Positions 8,098 through 17,111 of a DNA stretch of 64,000 bases are shown piece after piece. Made by a program: the position numbers and the translations under genes. The stretch's first letter is position 1; every line of letters starts with the position of its first letter. Source of the stretch: Cohnella lubricantis (GTDB lineage: Bacteria; Bacillota; Bacilli; Paenibacillales; Paenibacillaceae); contig NZ_JACJVN010000056.1 in NCBI RefSeq assembly GCF_014212015.1, positions 1-64,000 on the forward strand. Direction: 5' to 3'. The notes under the pieces are model-generated. The model saw only the letters and a list, made by a program, of their open reading frames with translations. It was not told the origin of the DNA and ran no database searches.

Positions 8098-10455
8098 ATG
8101 CTGAATGCCTTAAGAGCGAGACTGGCGAGAAGATGGGAACGATCCTCCGCTCGTCAGGGACTCTACTACAAGAAGAGTCTCATGATGATCTTCATCGTCT
8201 CCGGGATACCGGGGCTCATTACAGGCGCGCTCTTATATGGAATAGCGGGAGGAAGAATGGAGAGCGACCTGTTGCAGCTGCACTACCGGCAGATCGAACA
8301 GCGCTCCCGGAATATCGATGATCAGCTCAGCAATCTGGAGCTGCTACTGTCGCATTGGGCGTTCGATACTAAATTCGGCAGTTCCTTATACGACCTTGAC
8401 TTTGTTCGGAGCTTCGATACGACGATAGACCTTACCAAGACGCTGATCGCGATGCAGGGCTCCAACGCCTTGGTTAAGCGGGCGGAGCTCTATGTCGGAG
8501 GCGTACAGAGGGTTCTGCTGAATCCGGAATACGAGAGGCTGAGCGCCGAGAAGGAGCAATCCGTGTATGAGCCGCTGGTCCATGGCCATCGGGAGACGTA
8601 TTGGACACAGTGGGCATTCGATCCCGATGACCCTGATGCGAAGGATCTGGCGCTAATCCATCGAATTCCCGGCGGAAGCTTGCAGCCCTTCGGCGTGTTG
8701 ATCTTCCGCTTCAGCCAGGAGAAGGTGGCTAACCTGCTCCGAACGATGTCCCCCTATAACAACGGGGAGACATTCGTGCTGAATCCTTCAAGCGATCTGT
8801 TCATATCCGGAAATGGAAGCGTTTACGATTCGCCGCTTATTCAAGCTTTGACGAAGAGAATTGCCGCTGCCGGCACGTCCAAGGGCTCGTTCTCCATGGA
8901 TTGGAAGGGAGCGACCTATACGGTCTCCTTCGGCAGTCTGTCCCGAATTGCGGACGATTGGACTTATGTGTCCGCTTCACCGATTACGAACATCACATCG
9001 CCGGTTGTGTTCATCTCCAAAGTCATTATCGCGGTCAGTCTGGCTGCCTTGCTGCTGGCTGCGATTCTCGCGTGGCTGGCGTCGCGGCGCATCTACTCGC
9101 CGATCCGGCGTTTGGTCACGCTTCTGGCGGGTCCGCCAGGTGCGAGCGGACAGGATGAATTCGCGCTTCTCGAGCGGAAGTGGACCAGCTTGCACCAGCA
9201 CAGCTTGGAATTAAGCAGCAGGCTGGACGCCCAGCTCCCGCATCTGAAGGAGAGCTTCCTGCACCAATTGCTTCAAGGCTACCTGTACGCCTACTCGGAG
9301 ACCGAGCTGCAGCGCCGGATGAACCAGTTCAAGTGGGAGCTTGAAGGGCGCAAGTTGATCGTGCTCTATATCCAGCTTGACGGAATTGGCGGCGTGGAAG
9401 GCCGATTCCGTGAAGGAGACGAGGGGCTGATTACCTTCGCGGCCGTCAATATGATCGGGGAATTGGCGGGCCATCGGTTCGAGCAGAGCAATACGATTAA
9501 TTTTCACGATCTCACGGCAGGTCTTCTTATTCTCGTTCCGGCAGGAGAGGATTACGCACGGTTGCTTCAGGAGTTCGGCGGCGAGCTGATTCAGTCGATC
9601 AACCAAATGCTGAATATGCGCGTCGCAATCGCGTTCAGCGGTCCTGTGCCGCGGATCTCGGATGTTCCGCTTGTCTTCGAGAGAACCAAACAGGCGGTCG
9701 GCTATCGGAACTTCGCCAGCGCGAACCAGATCATCAATATGGAAGATGCTCATTCCAGCGCCGATGCGGACGCTGCCCTCTCTTATCCCTTCACGTTGGA
9801 GCGTGAGCTCATCCAGGCGTTGCGAACCGGACGGGAGGACGAGGCGCATGAATTGCTGGAGTTGTTCCTGGACGCGTTGACCTGTGAAGGCGCCAAAGCG
9901 CTCGACGTCCAGCAGGGGATGCTTCACTTGCTCGGCAACGTGCTGCACGCGATTATGATATCCGGCGTCAACCCGAACCGCTTGTTCCAGGGGGAGAATC
10001 TATACGAGCAGCTGTCCCAAATCCGGGAACCGAAGCGGATGCTGGCGTGGTTCCGGAAGAAGGTGCTGCACCCGTTCCAAGCGGAGCTCGCAAACCGTTC
10101 CGATTCTCAGCTCAAACGGACGATTGAGCAGGCGATGATCTATCTGCAGAACAATTACATGAGGGACATCTCGCTCGACAACTGCGCGGACCATGTCGGC
10201 ACCAATCCGTTCTATCTGAGCAAATCGTTTAAGCAGGTAACCGGCAAGAACTTCATCGATTACCTGACCGAGCTTCGCACGGACAAAGCCAAGGAGCTGC
10301 TGAGGGAGACGGAGCTGCGGATCAACGATATCGCCGAGAGCGTCGGCTATCAGCACAGCTACTTCAATCGCATCTTCAAGAAGCAGGAGGGCATGACCCC
10401 GACCCGCTATCGGGAGATGAGCCGGCAATCGCAGCAGAGCGGCGAACGTTCGTAG
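8098..10455 (+). CDS. Membrane-anchored AraC-family regulator (YesS/YtdP type)
   Basis: A 785-residue transcription factor that probably activates the neighbouring carbohydrate genes. The first membrane segment is at about residues 29-50. An extracellular Cache-like sensor follows, then a second membrane segment at about 301-330, a cytoplasmic linker, and a C-terminal AraC domain with two helix-turn-helix motifs (about 674-775, including LRTDKAKELL and VGYQHSYFNRIFKK). This architecture is common beside LplB/YtcP importers. It heads an operon with the deacetylase-like gene (40-bp gap) and the propeller gene. ATG at 8098; the ribosome site (GGTGAG) is modest. Confidence 0.9.
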   Translation: MLNALRARLARRWERSSARQGLYYKKSLMMIFIVSGIPGLITGALLYGIAGGRMESDLLQLHYRQIEQRSRNIDDQLSNLELLLSHWAFDTKFGSSLYDLDFVRSFDTTIDLTKTLIAMQGSNALVKRAELYVGGVQRVLLNPEYERLSAEKEQSVYEPLVHGHRETYWTQWAFDPDDPDAKDLALIHRIPGGSLQPFGVLIFRFSQEKVANLLRTMSPYNNGETFVLNPSSDLFISGNGSVYDSPLIQALTKRIAAAGTSKGSFSMDWKGATYTVSFGSLSRIADDWTYVSASPITNITSPVVFISKVIIAVSLAALLLAAILAWLASRRIYSPIRRLVTLLAGPPGASGQDEFALLERKWTSLHQHSLELSSRLDAQLPHLKESFLHQLLQGYLYAYSETELQRRMNQFKWELEGRKLIVLYIQLDGIGGVEGRFREGDEGLITFAAVNMIGELAGHRFEQSNTINFHDLTAGLLILVPAGEDYARLLQEFGGELIQSINQMLNMRVAIAFSGPVPRISDVPLVFERTKQAVGYRNFASANQIINMEDAHSSADADAALSYPFTLERELIQALRTGREDEAHELLELFLDALTCEGAKALDVQQGMLHLLGNVLHAIMISGVNPNRLFQGENLYEQLSQIREPKRMLAWFRKKVLHPFQAELANRSDSQLKRTIEQAMIYLQNNYMRDISLDNCADHVGTNPFYLSKSFKQVTGKNFIDYLTELRTDKAKELLRETELRINDIAESVGYQHSYFNRIFKKQEGMTPTRYREMSRQSQQSGERS

Positions 10456-10495
10456 AGGAAGAGGCTGGCAAGGACAAAGAAGAGGAGAGATTCAG

Positions 10496-11323
10496 ATGGG
10501 CAAAATTCTGCTGTGTTATCCCGGCGGACGGCACAAAGCGCTGACGATGAGCTACGACGACGGCCAGGGTGCTGATCGGCGGTTAGTGGACATTTTCAAC
10601 CGATATGGCATTAGAGGAACGTTCCATTTGAATTCCGGACTGCTCGGGGAGTCGGATCGCGTGACCGCGGAGGAGGTTCGTGCGCTGTATGCGGGGCACG
10701 AGGTGTCGGCGCACACACTGACGCATCCAACCATCGCGCGCTGCCCGAACGAGCAGATCGTTCACGAAGTGATGGAGGATCGCCGCCGATTGGAACAGCT
10801 CGTCGGATACACGGTGCGCGGCATGTCATACCCGAACGGCTCCCACAGCCGGCGGATTCGGGAGCTGCTGCCGGGACTCGGCATCGAGTACGCGAGAGTC
10901 GTTCCCAGCTCCGGCCAGTTCGGCTTGCCGGATGACTGGCTGCAGTGGCAGCCGACGTGCCATCACAACCATAACTTGATGCCTTTGGCAGAGACGTTCG
11001 CTGGCCTCCACAAGACGCAATATTTGTACTTAATGTACGTATGGGGGCACAGCTACGAGTTCGATAACGACAATAACTGGGAGTTGATGGAGGAGTTCTG
11101 TTCGTCTATCGGCGGGCGGGACGATATTTGGTACGCCACCAATATCGAGATCGTCGACTATGTCAAAGCTTATGAGCAGTTGAAGTTCTCGGCTTCGCTG
11201 GCGTTCGTCCATAACCCGACGGCCACGAACATCTGGCTTAGCGTAGACGGGCGAATCATCGAGGTCAGGGGCGGAGAGCAAGTGCAGCTGAACATATCGG
11301 AAGCGCTGAACCGACTCGAATAG
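10496..11323 (+). CDS. Polysaccharide deacetylase-fold protein (NodB/CE4 type)
   Basis: A 275-residue protein of the polysaccharide deacetylase superfamily. The metal site is visible: Asp21-Asp22 in SYDDG, then His73 and His77 in SAHTLTH, and a later YPNGSHS. These match CE4 motifs 1-3. There is no signal peptide, so it should work in the cytosol. Its place between the AraC regulator and the propeller protein (18 bp) suggests it de-esterifies or processes an imported plant oligosaccharide; that is inference. The ATG at 10496 has AGGAGAG 7 bp upstream. Confidence 0.82.
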   Translation: MGKILLCYPGGRHKALTMSYDDGQGADRRLVDIFNRYGIRGTFHLNSGLLGESDRVTAEEVRALYAGHEVSAHTLTHPTIARCPNEQIVHEVMEDRRRLEQLVGYTVRGMSYPNGSHSRRIRELLPGLGIEYARVVPSSGQFGLPDDWLQWQPTCHHNHNLMPLAETFAGLHKTQYLYLMYVWGHSYEFDNDNNWELMEEFCSSIGGRDDIWYATNIEIVDYVKAYEQLKFSASLAFVHNPTATNIWLSVDGRIIEVRGGEQVQLNISEALNRLE

Positions 11324-11341
11324 ACGGGGAGGGTAAGATCG

Positions 11342-12634
11342 ATGGATCAATTCAAGGAACCTTGTCTAGCGGGGAGAATCGACCTGCGAGCAGCAGGGCC
11401 GCGCTGCAAAATGCTGCTCGGCGATCTGAACGGCGACGGCCGCATGGAGATCGTGATGGTGCAGCCCGACAATCGCCAGGACGTGCGGTACATTCCGCAT
11501 CAGACGCAATGCCTGACCGCCTTCGACCTGGAAGGCCGTCTGCTCTGGCAGTTCGGCACCCCGGATCCGGGCGCCGGCTCGCAGGGCTCGGACTACCCCG
11601 CCCAGATCGCCGATATCGACGGTGACGGCCAATTGGAGGTGCTGTGCGTCATGCACGGCAGTCTGCTGGCGCTGCATGGAAGCACCGGGCAGGTGAAGCG
11701 GTCACGCGAGCTGCCGGATCCGCAAGCGCATGACTGCCTTATCGTCGCGAATTTGGCGGGAGGCGAATATGCCGGGGATCTGATTCTGAAGGATCGGTAC
11801 CGGACGCTATGGGCGCTCGACCGGGAATGGAACCTGCTCTGGAAGCACGAGGGCAATCCGGGGCATTACCCGTGGGTATACGACTTCGACGGTGACGGAA
11901 GAGACGAGGTGATGGCCGGTTACGATCTGCTCGATCACGACGGTCGGCTGCTATGGAGCTGTCAGGGCTTGGACGATCATGCAGACTGTATCTGGGTGGG
12001 AGACGTGAACGGCGATGGAAAGCCGGAGATTGTCGTCGGCGGCAGCGTCACGGTGATGTACGATGCGAAGGGGCATGAGCTGTGGCGATACGAAGGCTCA
12101 GTCGAATCGCAGCACATCGCGCTCGGCCGCTTCCGGCCGGAGCTGCCGGGCCTTCAGATCGCCGGCCTGGACCGGCTCGTCCGGGAGGACGACGGCAAAG
12201 GGCTGGCAGGCAAGGACGCATTGTTCTTGCTGGATAACGAAGGCCGCGAGCTGTGGAAGGAAGATCGCGCGACGGCTGGCTGGCTGACCATTGCGGAGAC
12301 GCTTGGAGGCTGGGAGGCGGACGCGCCGGACTACATTCTCGCTTATCGCCGGGGCGGCGGCGTTCCGCCTACCTTATACGACGGACAGATGGGCATCGTC
12401 ACACAGTTCCCGTTGAACGGTTATGCTGTCCATGCCGATCTGTGCGGGAGCGGGACGGAGCAGGTCATCGTCTACACCGACGAGACGGCGGAGATCTACG
12501 CCAGCCGTCCGCTCGATCTGAGGGCGAAGCGTCCCGGCGCGCCGTTGCAGCAGCCGAAGCGGCTGTCTCATTCGACGCTGTATCCGGGAGGGGAACAGAT
12601 CGAGAAGGCGCTGACCGCTCAGTTCGGCCGTTAA
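11342..12634 (+). CDS. Cytosolic FG-GAP/VCBS-like beta-propeller protein
   Basis: A 430-residue protein with repeated calcium-loop motifs: DLNGDGRME near residue 28, DIDGDGQLE near 87, DFDGDGRDE near 181 and DVNGDGKPE near 221. The repeats recall the propeller of PL11 lyases. I cannot assign it to a known lyase family, and it lacks the PL11 N-terminal domain. With no secretion signal and its place behind a deacetylase-fold gene, it may be an intracellular polysaccharide lyase or a carbohydrate-binding partner. GGGGAGGGT precedes the ATG. Confidence 0.6.
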   Translation: MDQFKEPCLAGRIDLRAAGPRCKMLLGDLNGDGRMEIVMVQPDNRQDVRYIPHQTQCLTAFDLEGRLLWQFGTPDPGAGSQGSDYPAQIADIDGDGQLEVLCVMHGSLLALHGSTGQVKRSRELPDPQAHDCLIVANLAGGEYAGDLILKDRYRTLWALDREWNLLWKHEGNPGHYPWVYDFDGDGRDEVMAGYDLLDHDGRLLWSCQGLDDHADCIWVGDVNGDGKPEIVVGGSVTVMYDAKGHELWRYEGSVESQHIALGRFRPELPGLQIAGLDRLVREDDGKGLAGKDALFLLDNEGRELWKEDRATAGWLTIAETLGGWEADAPDYILAYRRGGGVPPTLYDGQMGIVTQFPLNGYAVHADLCGSGTEQVIVYTDETAEIYASRPLDLRAKRPGAPLQQPKRLSHSTLYPGGEQIEKALTAQFGR

Positions 12635-12667
12635 AGGCTGACCGGAGAATAACCGAATCGCAGGTCC

Positions 12668-12700
12668 AGAACCGGAGCTTCGATAGCGCTTCGGTTCTTT
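12668..12700 (+). terminator. Terminator of the regulator operon
   Basis: AGAACCGGAGC (12668-12678) pairs with GCTTCGGTTCT (12688-12698) and is followed by TT. The rest of the gap to 12902 shows no clear promoter or other element. Confidence 0.55.
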
Positions 12701-12902
12701 GGCATTCAACCGCACCTGTCCAGGAGGCACGGGACCTCAAGGCTGTAGCGTTCCCCGCCCTTGGTCTAGGTTCAAAAACGTGCGCGGGTCCGTTATGCCC
12801 AAACGGCGCAACGTTTACAATGTGAATGTGAGGTTAAGAGAACCGGCGAAGGACAGAGCACAACGATCTGGCTGCCGGGAGAAGGGAAGAGGTGAGGAAC
12901 GG

Positions 12903-13196
12903 TTGAGAAAAGGAAACGGATTGGCCGTCATTCTAATCGTCATCGGCATTCTGCTGTTATTCGGCAAATTGGGCCACTTCTTCGGTTGGCTCATCTCGCT
13001 GCTGATCCCGGTGCTGATCATCGGCCTAGGGGTCATGGCGTGGAGGAGAGGCAACAGGCTCGTAGGGGGCATCCTCGCGGTTATCGGCGGGTTCATGCTG
13101 CTCGGCAAGCTGTCCACGGTGATATTCTGGGTCGCGGTCATCGGGTTGATCTTGTTCGGGATCTCGATGCTCAGCAAACCGCGTAACCGGCCTTAA
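12903..13196 (+). CDS. LiaI-like small membrane protein
   Basis: A 97-residue, almost wholly hydrophobic protein with about four membrane segments. It resembles the LiaI/LiaF N-terminal transmembrane region and heads a Psp/Lia-type envelope-stress operon, where such proteins recruit PspA to the membrane. I chose the TTG at 12903, preceded by AGGTGAGG, because the open frame upstream (from 12699) covers the terminator and has no coding character. The short gap (29 bp) to pspA supports co-transcription. Confidence 0.7.
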   Translation: MRKGNGLAVILIVIGILLLFGKLGHFFGWLISLLIPVLIIGLGVMAWRRGNRLVGGILAVIGGFMLLGKLSTVIFWVAVIGLILFGISMLSKPRNRP

Positions 13197-13225
13197 CGCG
13201 TCGGTCGAAGGAGGATTTAGAACAA

Positions 13226-13894
13226 ATGAGCGTGATTAAACGAGTAAGAGACATGACAGCAGCTACGTTAAACGATCGGCTCGAGAAGTCGGAGGATCCG
13301 GTGAAGCTGATCGATCAATTCCTCTGGGCCACGCACCAAGAGATTGTCCAGAGCGAGCAGCTCGAGCGGCAGTACGCTGCGCACACGGATCATCTGCTTC
13401 GGCAGTGGCGAGAAGCCGAGCAATGGAAGCAGCGGCGCGAGCAGCAAGCGATGACGGCGCTCCAGGCCGGCGAAGAAGCCGCGGCGAAGCTGGCGCTTCA
13501 GGAGAAGATGGCGCAGCAGGAGAAGGCGGAGCGTTACCGCGAGCTGTACGAGCAGAGCAAAGGCGAGCTGAACGAGCTGGAGCAGCTGCTGCAGGAGCTG
13601 CGCGACGAGTACCGGGCTGTGTACGACCGCAGGCAATTCTATATCGCCCGGATGGAATCGCTTCGGCTGCAGCAGCGGCTGAACGCAAGGTTCGGTCCCG
13701 GCGCGGGCAGCAGCCCGAACACAATGTTCCGCAAGCTGGACGACCGGCTGACTGACATCGAGCTGGAGACGAAGAGCCTTCGCGATCTGCGCCGGATGGG
13801 GCAGGAGATGGTCTATCAAGCCGGAACGGTTGTCCACGAGGCGATCGAGAAGGAGCTGCAGCAATTGAAGCGGAAGCTGGAACAAGGAGGCTAA
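13226..13894 (+). CDS. pspA: PspA/IM30 family protein, copy 1
   Basis: A 222-residue, mostly alpha-helical coiled-coil protein of the PspA/IM30/LiaH (ESCRT-III-like) family that guards membrane integrity. It begins with the family pattern of an amphipathic first helix (VIKRVRDMTAATLNDRLEKSEDP). It is more divergent than copy 2 at 14453: 'QFLWATHQE' replaces the usual 'QYLRDME'. The ATG at 13226 follows AAGGAGGA. PspC is encoded 4 bp downstream. Confidence 0.88.
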   Translation: MSVIKRVRDMTAATLNDRLEKSEDPVKLIDQFLWATHQEIVQSEQLERQYAAHTDHLLRQWREAEQWKQRREQQAMTALQAGEEAAAKLALQEKMAQQEKAERYRELYEQSKGELNELEQLLQELRDEYRAVYDRRQFYIARMESLRLQQRLNARFGPGAGSSPNTMFRKLDDRLTDIELETKSLRDLRRMGQEMVYQAGTVVHEAIEKELQQLKRKLEQGG

Positions 13895-13898
13895 ACGA

Positions 13899-14456
13899 AT
13901 GCGCAAGCTGTATCGTTCGACGCGCGACCGGAAAGTGTTCGGCGTCTGCGGCGGACTGGCAGAGTACTTAGGATTCGACGCTACGCTGCTTCGGATTCTG
14001 TTGATTGTCGTGACGATATTCTCGGGGGGCTCTCTCGTTATCGTATATATCCTGGCGGGACTTATCATTCCGCAGGAGCCGCACTTTGGCGGAGGAGCAT
14101 TCGGCGGCGGCTGGAACGGCGGCGGCGGCTTCGGCGGCGGCAATGGCGGTAATGGCGGCTTTGGCGGCGGCGGTGGAGGCGGCGGCTTCGGCGGCTGGAA
14201 TCCGCCCCCGCAATCGACGGGCTGGAAGCCGGGTACGCCGTGGCCGGGCCCTGGAGGCTCCGCGTCTGCGGGCACAGCAGGCGGCCCGGTTCGTCCGGAG
14301 CCCGCACAGGCGGGGGCGTCAAGAGCGTCAGCATCGCCTGCGCCGGAGCTGGATGCGATGATGGAGGATATCGAGAAGAAGGCGCTGCGGCGCGAGATTG
14401 AAGAGCTAAAGGCGAGAATCACCAAATTCGAGCAACAATCGAAAGGGGAAGAATGA
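13899..14456 (+). CDS. PspC-domain protein with Gly-rich linker
   Basis: The PspC domain occupies residues 1-62 ([21 protein letters not shown], then a membrane segment ending in LAGLIIPQE). A very Gly-rich linker follows (about 63-105, runs of GGGGFGGG), then a Pro/Ala stretch and a C-terminal coiled coil (about 145-183) that could pair with PspA. Typical PspC proteins lack the long glycine linker and coiled-coil tail. The stop overlaps the ATG of the second pspA (ATGA). Confidence 0.87.
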   Translation: MRKLYRSTRDRKVFGVCGGLAEYLGFDATLLRILLIVVTIFSGGSLVIVYILAGLIIPQEPHFGGGAFGGGWNGGGGFGGGNGGNGGFGGGGGGGGFGGWNPPPQSTGWKPGTPWPGPGGSASAGTAGGPVRPEPAQAGASRASASPAPELDAMMEDIEKKALRREIEELKARITKFEQQSKGEE

Positions 14457-15142
14457 ACATGGGAGTATTTCAACGCGTGAAGGATATGACGAAGGCGTCG
14501 ATTCACGAGCTGCTCGACAAATTGGAAGATCCGGTCGTCATGCTGAACCAATATCTCCGCGATATGGAGACGGAGATCCACGAGGCGGAAGTGACGGTCG
14601 CGAAGCAGATGGCCTCCGAGCGCCGACTGAAGCAGCGCCTCGACGAAGCGGCTCGTATCGGTGTCGAACGCGAAGCGCAAGCCGAGCAGGCGCTCCGCGC
14701 AGGCAATGAGGCGATTGCCCGCAAGCTGCTGGAGGAGAAGGTCTACTACGATCAGCAAGCGGCGAACTTGATCGAGCTGCATGCTCAAGCAAGCGAGCAA
14801 GTGAGCGAGCTGACGAGCCAGCTGCATGAGATGAAGGAGGAGTACTATAAGCTGCGCAACAAGCGCAATGAGCTGTCGGCGAGAGCTCAGATGGCCAAGG
14901 CTCGCAAGCAGATGGCGCAAGTCAGCTCGCTGCACGCCATTGAGAGCGGCAACGCTTCCCGCGGCTTCCACCGCATGGAAGAGAAGATCATGCAGCTGGA
15001 GGCGGAAGCCGACGTCGCCCGCCTGCCGGGATCGCCGCTACGTTCGGTAGGCGCCCCGATCGACGCCGAGAAGGCGTTCCGCGTCGACCAAGAGCTGGCT
15101 GCGCTGAAGAACCGCATGCAGCCGCCCGCATCGGCAGAATGA
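14453..15142 (+). CDS. pspA: PspA/IM30 family protein, copy 2
   Basis: A canonical 229-residue PspA/LiaH with N-terminal amphipathic helix ([20 protein letters not shown]) and long coiled coil. The ATG at 14453 overlaps the pspC stop. An in-frame ATG at 14459 has better spacing (10 bp versus 4 bp) from AAAGGGG and matches the common family start, so either is possible. It should polymerise on the inner membrane face under envelope stress. Copy 1 lies two genes upstream. Confidence 0.93.
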   Translation: MNMGVFQRVKDMTKASIHELLDKLEDPVVMLNQYLRDMETEIHEAEVTVAKQMASERRLKQRLDEAARIGVEREAQAEQALRAGNEAIARKLLEEKVYYDQQAANLIELHAQASEQVSELTSQLHEMKEEYYKLRNKRNELSARAQMAKARKQMAQVSSLHAIESGNASRGFHRMEEKIMQLEAEADVARLPGSPLRSVGAPIDAEKAFRVDQELAALKNRMQPPASAE

Positions 15143-15248
15143 AGCCAGCGCTCCGTCTTGCCCTGGCCTCCGGCCGGGGCAGATTGAGCCGGAAGACCGT
15201 GCCAAGCGGCTGGCGTTAGCTAGCTCGAAGCTTGTCGCAGAAGGTCAT

Positions 15249-15276
15249 TTGCCGCATAGGATAGATATGGTATGCT
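15249..15276 (+). promoter_or_regulatory. Sigma-A promoter of the liaF-liaS-liaR genes
   Basis: TTGCCG (15249-15254), a 16-bp spacer and TATGCT (15271-15276) would start transcription near 15283. The sensing genes are thus separable from the psp genes upstream. Confidence 0.6.
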
Positions 15277-15298
15277 ATCAAAGATACTGCAGGCCCAG

Positions 15299-15327
15299 GC
15301 CATAACGGAGCTAAGTTCCGTTATGGC
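15299..15327 (+). repeat. Palindromic element in liaF leader
   Basis: A perfect 11-bp inverted repeat, GCCATAACGGA / TCCGTTATGGC, with a 7-nt loop and a short T run. It sits in the predicted 5' leader and shares the core ATAACGGA/TCCGTTAT with the four palindromes at 38407-38594. It may act as an attenuator or be a mobile REP-like repeat. Confidence 0.6.
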
Positions 15328-15372
15328 TTTAGCCGTGGAGACGGAATATCGCGCGAGGAGGCGAGGTCCGAC

Positions 15373-16032
15373 GTGAAGAGAGGTTCCAGTCATGCGTTGT
15401 TGTTCATCTGCGCCGGATGTTATCTCGCTCTCGGGGGGCTGGCTGGGTTTGCGACTGTGAATGCCATTCTTCTTCTATGGTTAGGAATTGACCGGTTCAG
15501 AAGAGACAGAAGCCGCCTTGCGCTGCTCGTCATTGCCATCTGCGTCCTGGTGCTTATCGTGAAGCAGATCCTGTTGATTCTCGTACTCGTTCTGGTCATC
15601 TTCGGACTATATTATCTGAAGGCAAGACCGCAGGACACAGCGGCTGCCGGCAATGGCGGAAGATTGGGAAGACAATATCAGTTCGCGCTGAGCATGAGGC
15701 TGGATCGGCATTCTTGGGTGCTTCATTCCCTCTCCAGCTGGCATGCCTTCGGCGAAGTGCGCATGGATCTGTCGATGGCGGTGCCTGAAGAGAAAGAGAC
15801 GACCATCGTGCTGCAGGGCATCGTCGGAGATATCGAGCTGATCGTTCCGGAGGATTATGGCTTGGAAGTCGACGCTTCGGTCATGTTCGGACAGGCCCGG
15901 TTCCCCGACCGGACGGAAGGCGGCCTGTTCCATCGCGGTCATTGGCGCACGCCCGGTTACGATACCAAAGAGCAGAAAGTGAAACTCCAGTTGTTCTATC
16001 TCGTAGGCAATATTAGAATTCGGTCGATCTGA
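15373..16032 (+). CDS. LiaF-like membrane stress-response protein
   Basis: A 219-residue protein with membrane segments at about residues 7-30 and 48-80, and a C-terminal soluble beta-domain like the cell-wall-active-antibiotic response domain of LiaF (including VQGIVGDIELIVPEDYGLEV-like spacing). LiaF proteins hold the LiaS kinase inactive until the envelope is damaged. It lies 14 bp before liaS. The start is GTG at 15373 behind GGAGGCGAGG. Confidence 0.8.
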   Translation: MKRGSSHALLFICAGCYLALGGLAGFATVNAILLLWLGIDRFRRDRSRLALLVIAICVLVLIVKQILLILVLVLVIFGLYYLKARPQDTAAAGNGGRLGRQYQFALSMRLDRHSWVLHSLSSWHAFGEVRMDLSMAVPEEKETTIVLQGIVGDIELIVPEDYGLEVDASVMFGQARFPDRTEGGLFHRGHWRTPGYDTKEQKVKLQLFYLVGNIRIRSI

Positions 16033-16046
16033 AGGGGGAATGGCAC

Positions 16047-17111
16047 ATGGTCTGGCGGCATATTGGCGAGTCTGTCTTATTCTCCCTCGGAATCGGCATC
16101 GTTGTCGTTTATTTGCTTCAAAGCCAAGGGTTGGCCGAGCCTTTTGAATCATGGACCACCATTATAACGTTCGGCTTGTCCGCTGTCGGCGCGCTGCTCG
16201 TCTCCGGCCTCGCCTTCGGAATCTATCGGAGCTATCCGATCCGCAACCGGATCGACACGCTTCGAGACGCGATGCTTATGCTGGAGAAGGGCAATCCGGT
16301 GCCGCAGCTGCCTTATATGGGCAAAGACGAGATCGGAAGGCTGTCTGAACAATTATCGCGCATCAGTTATAAGTGGGAAGAGCAAGTGGCCAGCCTGCAG
16401 CGGCTGTCCTCGAACAACACGGAGCTGGCGGCGAAGGCGCGCATGAGCGCCGTCGTAGAAGAGCGGCAGCGGCTTGCCCGGGAGCTGCATGACGCGGTCA
16501 GCCAGCAGCTATTCGCCATCTCGATGACGGCGACGGCAGTCGGCCGGACGCTCGATCAGGACTTCGAGAAGGCGAAGCGGCAGGTGAAGCTGATCGAAGA
16601 GATGGCGTCGGTCGCCCAATCGGAGATGAGGGCGCTGCTGCTTCACTTGCGCCCCGTTCACTTGGAGGGCAAGAAGCTGTCGCAGGCGATCCCCGAGCTG
16701 GTCGAGGAGATGCGCGCGAAGGTGTCGATGGACATCTTGCTCGATATGGATGAAGATCTCCAACTGAACAAAGGGATCGAGAACCACCTGTTCCGCATGG
16801 TGCAGGAGGCGATCTCCAACACGCTCCGCCATGCGAAGGCGACGAGGATGGACATCGCGCTTCAGATGCGCGGCGAAGCGGTTCGGCTGGCGATCAAGGA
16901 CAACGGCGTCGGCTTCGACGTCATGGCCAAGAAGCAGACCTCATACGGCTTGGTCAGCATGGAGGAGCGGGTGAACGAGCTGGGCGGTTCACTGAACGTG
17001 GCGAGCGCGCCGGGCAAAGGAACAAGGATCGAAATTCGCGTGCCGATCATGGCCAAAGAGAGAGGTTGGGAAGATGGAGGAGCAGCAACCGATACGAGTA
17101 CTGTTAGTTGA
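16047..17111 (+). CDS. liaS: LiaS-like sensor histidine kinase
   Basis: A 354-residue membrane kinase. Two membrane segments (about 9-30 and 36-58) are joined by almost no extracellular loop, so it must sense within the membrane, as intramembrane-sensing kinases do. A HAMP-like region follows, then HisKA_3 with the phosphorylated His148 (RELHDAVSQQ) and an ATPase domain (DNGVGFD). The last 38 bp overlap the response regulator gene. The neighbouring LiaF homologue supports the LiaFSR assignment. Confidence 0.9.
   Translation: MVWRHIGESVLFSLGIGIVVVYLLQSQGLAEPFESWTTIITFGLSAVGALLVSGLAFGIYRSYPIRNRIDTLRDAMLMLEKGNPVPQLPYMGKDEIGRLSEQLSRISYKWEEQVASLQRLSSNNTELAAKARMSAVVEERQRLARELHDAVSQQLFAISMTATAVGRTLDQDFEKAKRQVKLIEEMASVAQSEMRALLLHLRPVHLEGKKLSQAIPELVEEMRAKVSMDILLDMDEDLQLNKGIENHLFRMVQEAISNTLRHAKATRMDIALQMRGEAVRLAIKDNGVGFDVMAKKQTSYGLVSMEERVNELGGSLNVASAPGKGTRIEIRVPIMAKERGWEDGGAATDTSTVS

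Noticed and set aside
13268-14971. 567-codon minus-strand frame opposite the psp genes
   Set aside because: It is a mirror of GC-rich coding DNA, with low-complexity Leu/Arg and Pro runs and no ribosome site; the plus-strand PspA and PspC proteins are clear.
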